Of a stretch of 5,128 nt of DNA, positions 4,925 through 5,128 are shown one piece after another. The position numbers and the translations under genes were made by a program. Positions within the stretch are counted from its first letter, which is position 1; every line of letters begins with the position of its first letter. The stretch covers positions 1 to 5,128 of the forward strand of contig JAPLIX010000229.1 of NCBI GenBank assembly GCA_026388865.1, in the 5' to 3' direction. The stretch comes from Pseudomonadota bacterium (GTDB taxonomy: Bacteria > Desulfobacterota > WTBG01 > CAIYCZ01). The notes under the pieces are model-generated. The model saw nothing but the letters and a program-made list of their open reading frames with translations, had not been told where the DNA came from and searched no databases.

Positions 4925-5128
4925 CTATTTTTTGTGCGCTATTTCTTTATACCGCTCGGTAAAGTTAAACGGTTTGAAGGTGGGACTTTTTTCGTTATGA
5001 CATTTCTTGCACAGATTTTCGTCCGGCTTGATGATAAGACCTGCAGCTAAAGCCAGCTGCTCCTGTTTTTTAGGATCTTCTTTCCACAGCTTTTTATTCA
5101 TTACCCTGATACTGGTAAACCCCTTGCC
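4925..5128 (-). CDS. c-type cytochrome, cytochrome c554-like, C-terminal fragment
   Basis: The minus strand is open from the right edge of the window to the TAG at 4925-4927, giving the last 67 residues of a longer protein. No start codon for the gene lies inside the window. The fragment has one covalent haem-binding motif, CKKCH (residues 40-44 of the fragment, bases 4997-5011). The surrounding pattern, AAGLIIKPDENLCKKCHNEKSPTFKPFNF then YKEIAH, closely resembles the last haem region of cytochrome c554-type multihaem proteins, which act in periplasmic electron transfer. Such proteins are exported by Sec and loaded with haem outside the membrane; the signal peptide and other haem sites would lie beyond the window. 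The codon series is uninterrupted and a matching terminator follows. The c-type cytochrome call is strong, the c554 assignment moderate. The gene is convergent with the ThiF-like gene. Confidence 0.85.
   Translation of the reverse strand, partial: GKGFTSIRVMNKKLWKEDPKKQEQLALAAGLIIKPDENLCKKCHNEKSPTFKPFNFTERYKEIAHKK

Overview
The window looks like an ordinary chromosomal stretch of a bacterium with multihaem c-type cytochromes, most likely an anaerobe of the Desulfobacterota/Desulfuromonadota type (Geobacter-like) or a similar lineage. That placement is inference. It rests on a CxxCH cytochrome fragment resembling cytochrome c554, the mixture of housekeeping genes, and short degenerate intergenic repeats of a kind I associate with such genomes. 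No rRNA, tRNA, CRISPR array or insertion sequence was recognised.

Layout from left to right. Positions 1-322 hold the 3' end of an unrecognised, AT- and lysine-rich gene on the plus strand, followed by a GC-rich hairpin. Positions 479-1182, on the minus strand, form a compact type II toxin-antitoxin operon: a Phd/YefM-type antitoxin overlaps a PIN-domain toxin by four bases. A good sigma70-type promoter lies upstream, overlaid by a palindromic operator candidate. An HD-domain phosphohydrolase gene (1357-1929) diverges from this module. Next comes a small KH-domain RNA-binding gene (khpA, 2068-2304) with its own promoter and a clear intrinsic terminator. Then follow aroE (2425-3285) and aroK (3436-3978), which catalyse two consecutive shikimate-pathway steps (dehydroshikimate to shikimate to shikimate 3-phosphate). 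They are separated by about 150 bases of short decamer repeats arranged head to head. A ThiF/MoeB/HesA-type adenylyltransferase gene (4073-4810) follows a leader with two overlapping hairpins. At the right edge a convergent minus-strand gene ends (4925 to beyond 5128). It encodes a c-type cytochrome with one CxxCH visible, and its intrinsic terminator lies just past the stop.

The genes do not form one pathway. The functional groups are the self-contained toxin-antitoxin unit, the aroE/aroK pair, and isolated single genes (HD hydrolase, khpA, ThiF-like E1, cytochrome). I found no convincing new multi-gene system. The points most worth a second look are small: an AroE lacking the usual NADP-specificity motif, the decamer inverted-repeat array between aroE and aroK, an 8-base periodic repeat read as the AroK C-terminus, the paired hairpins before the ThiF-like gene, and the free-standing khpA.
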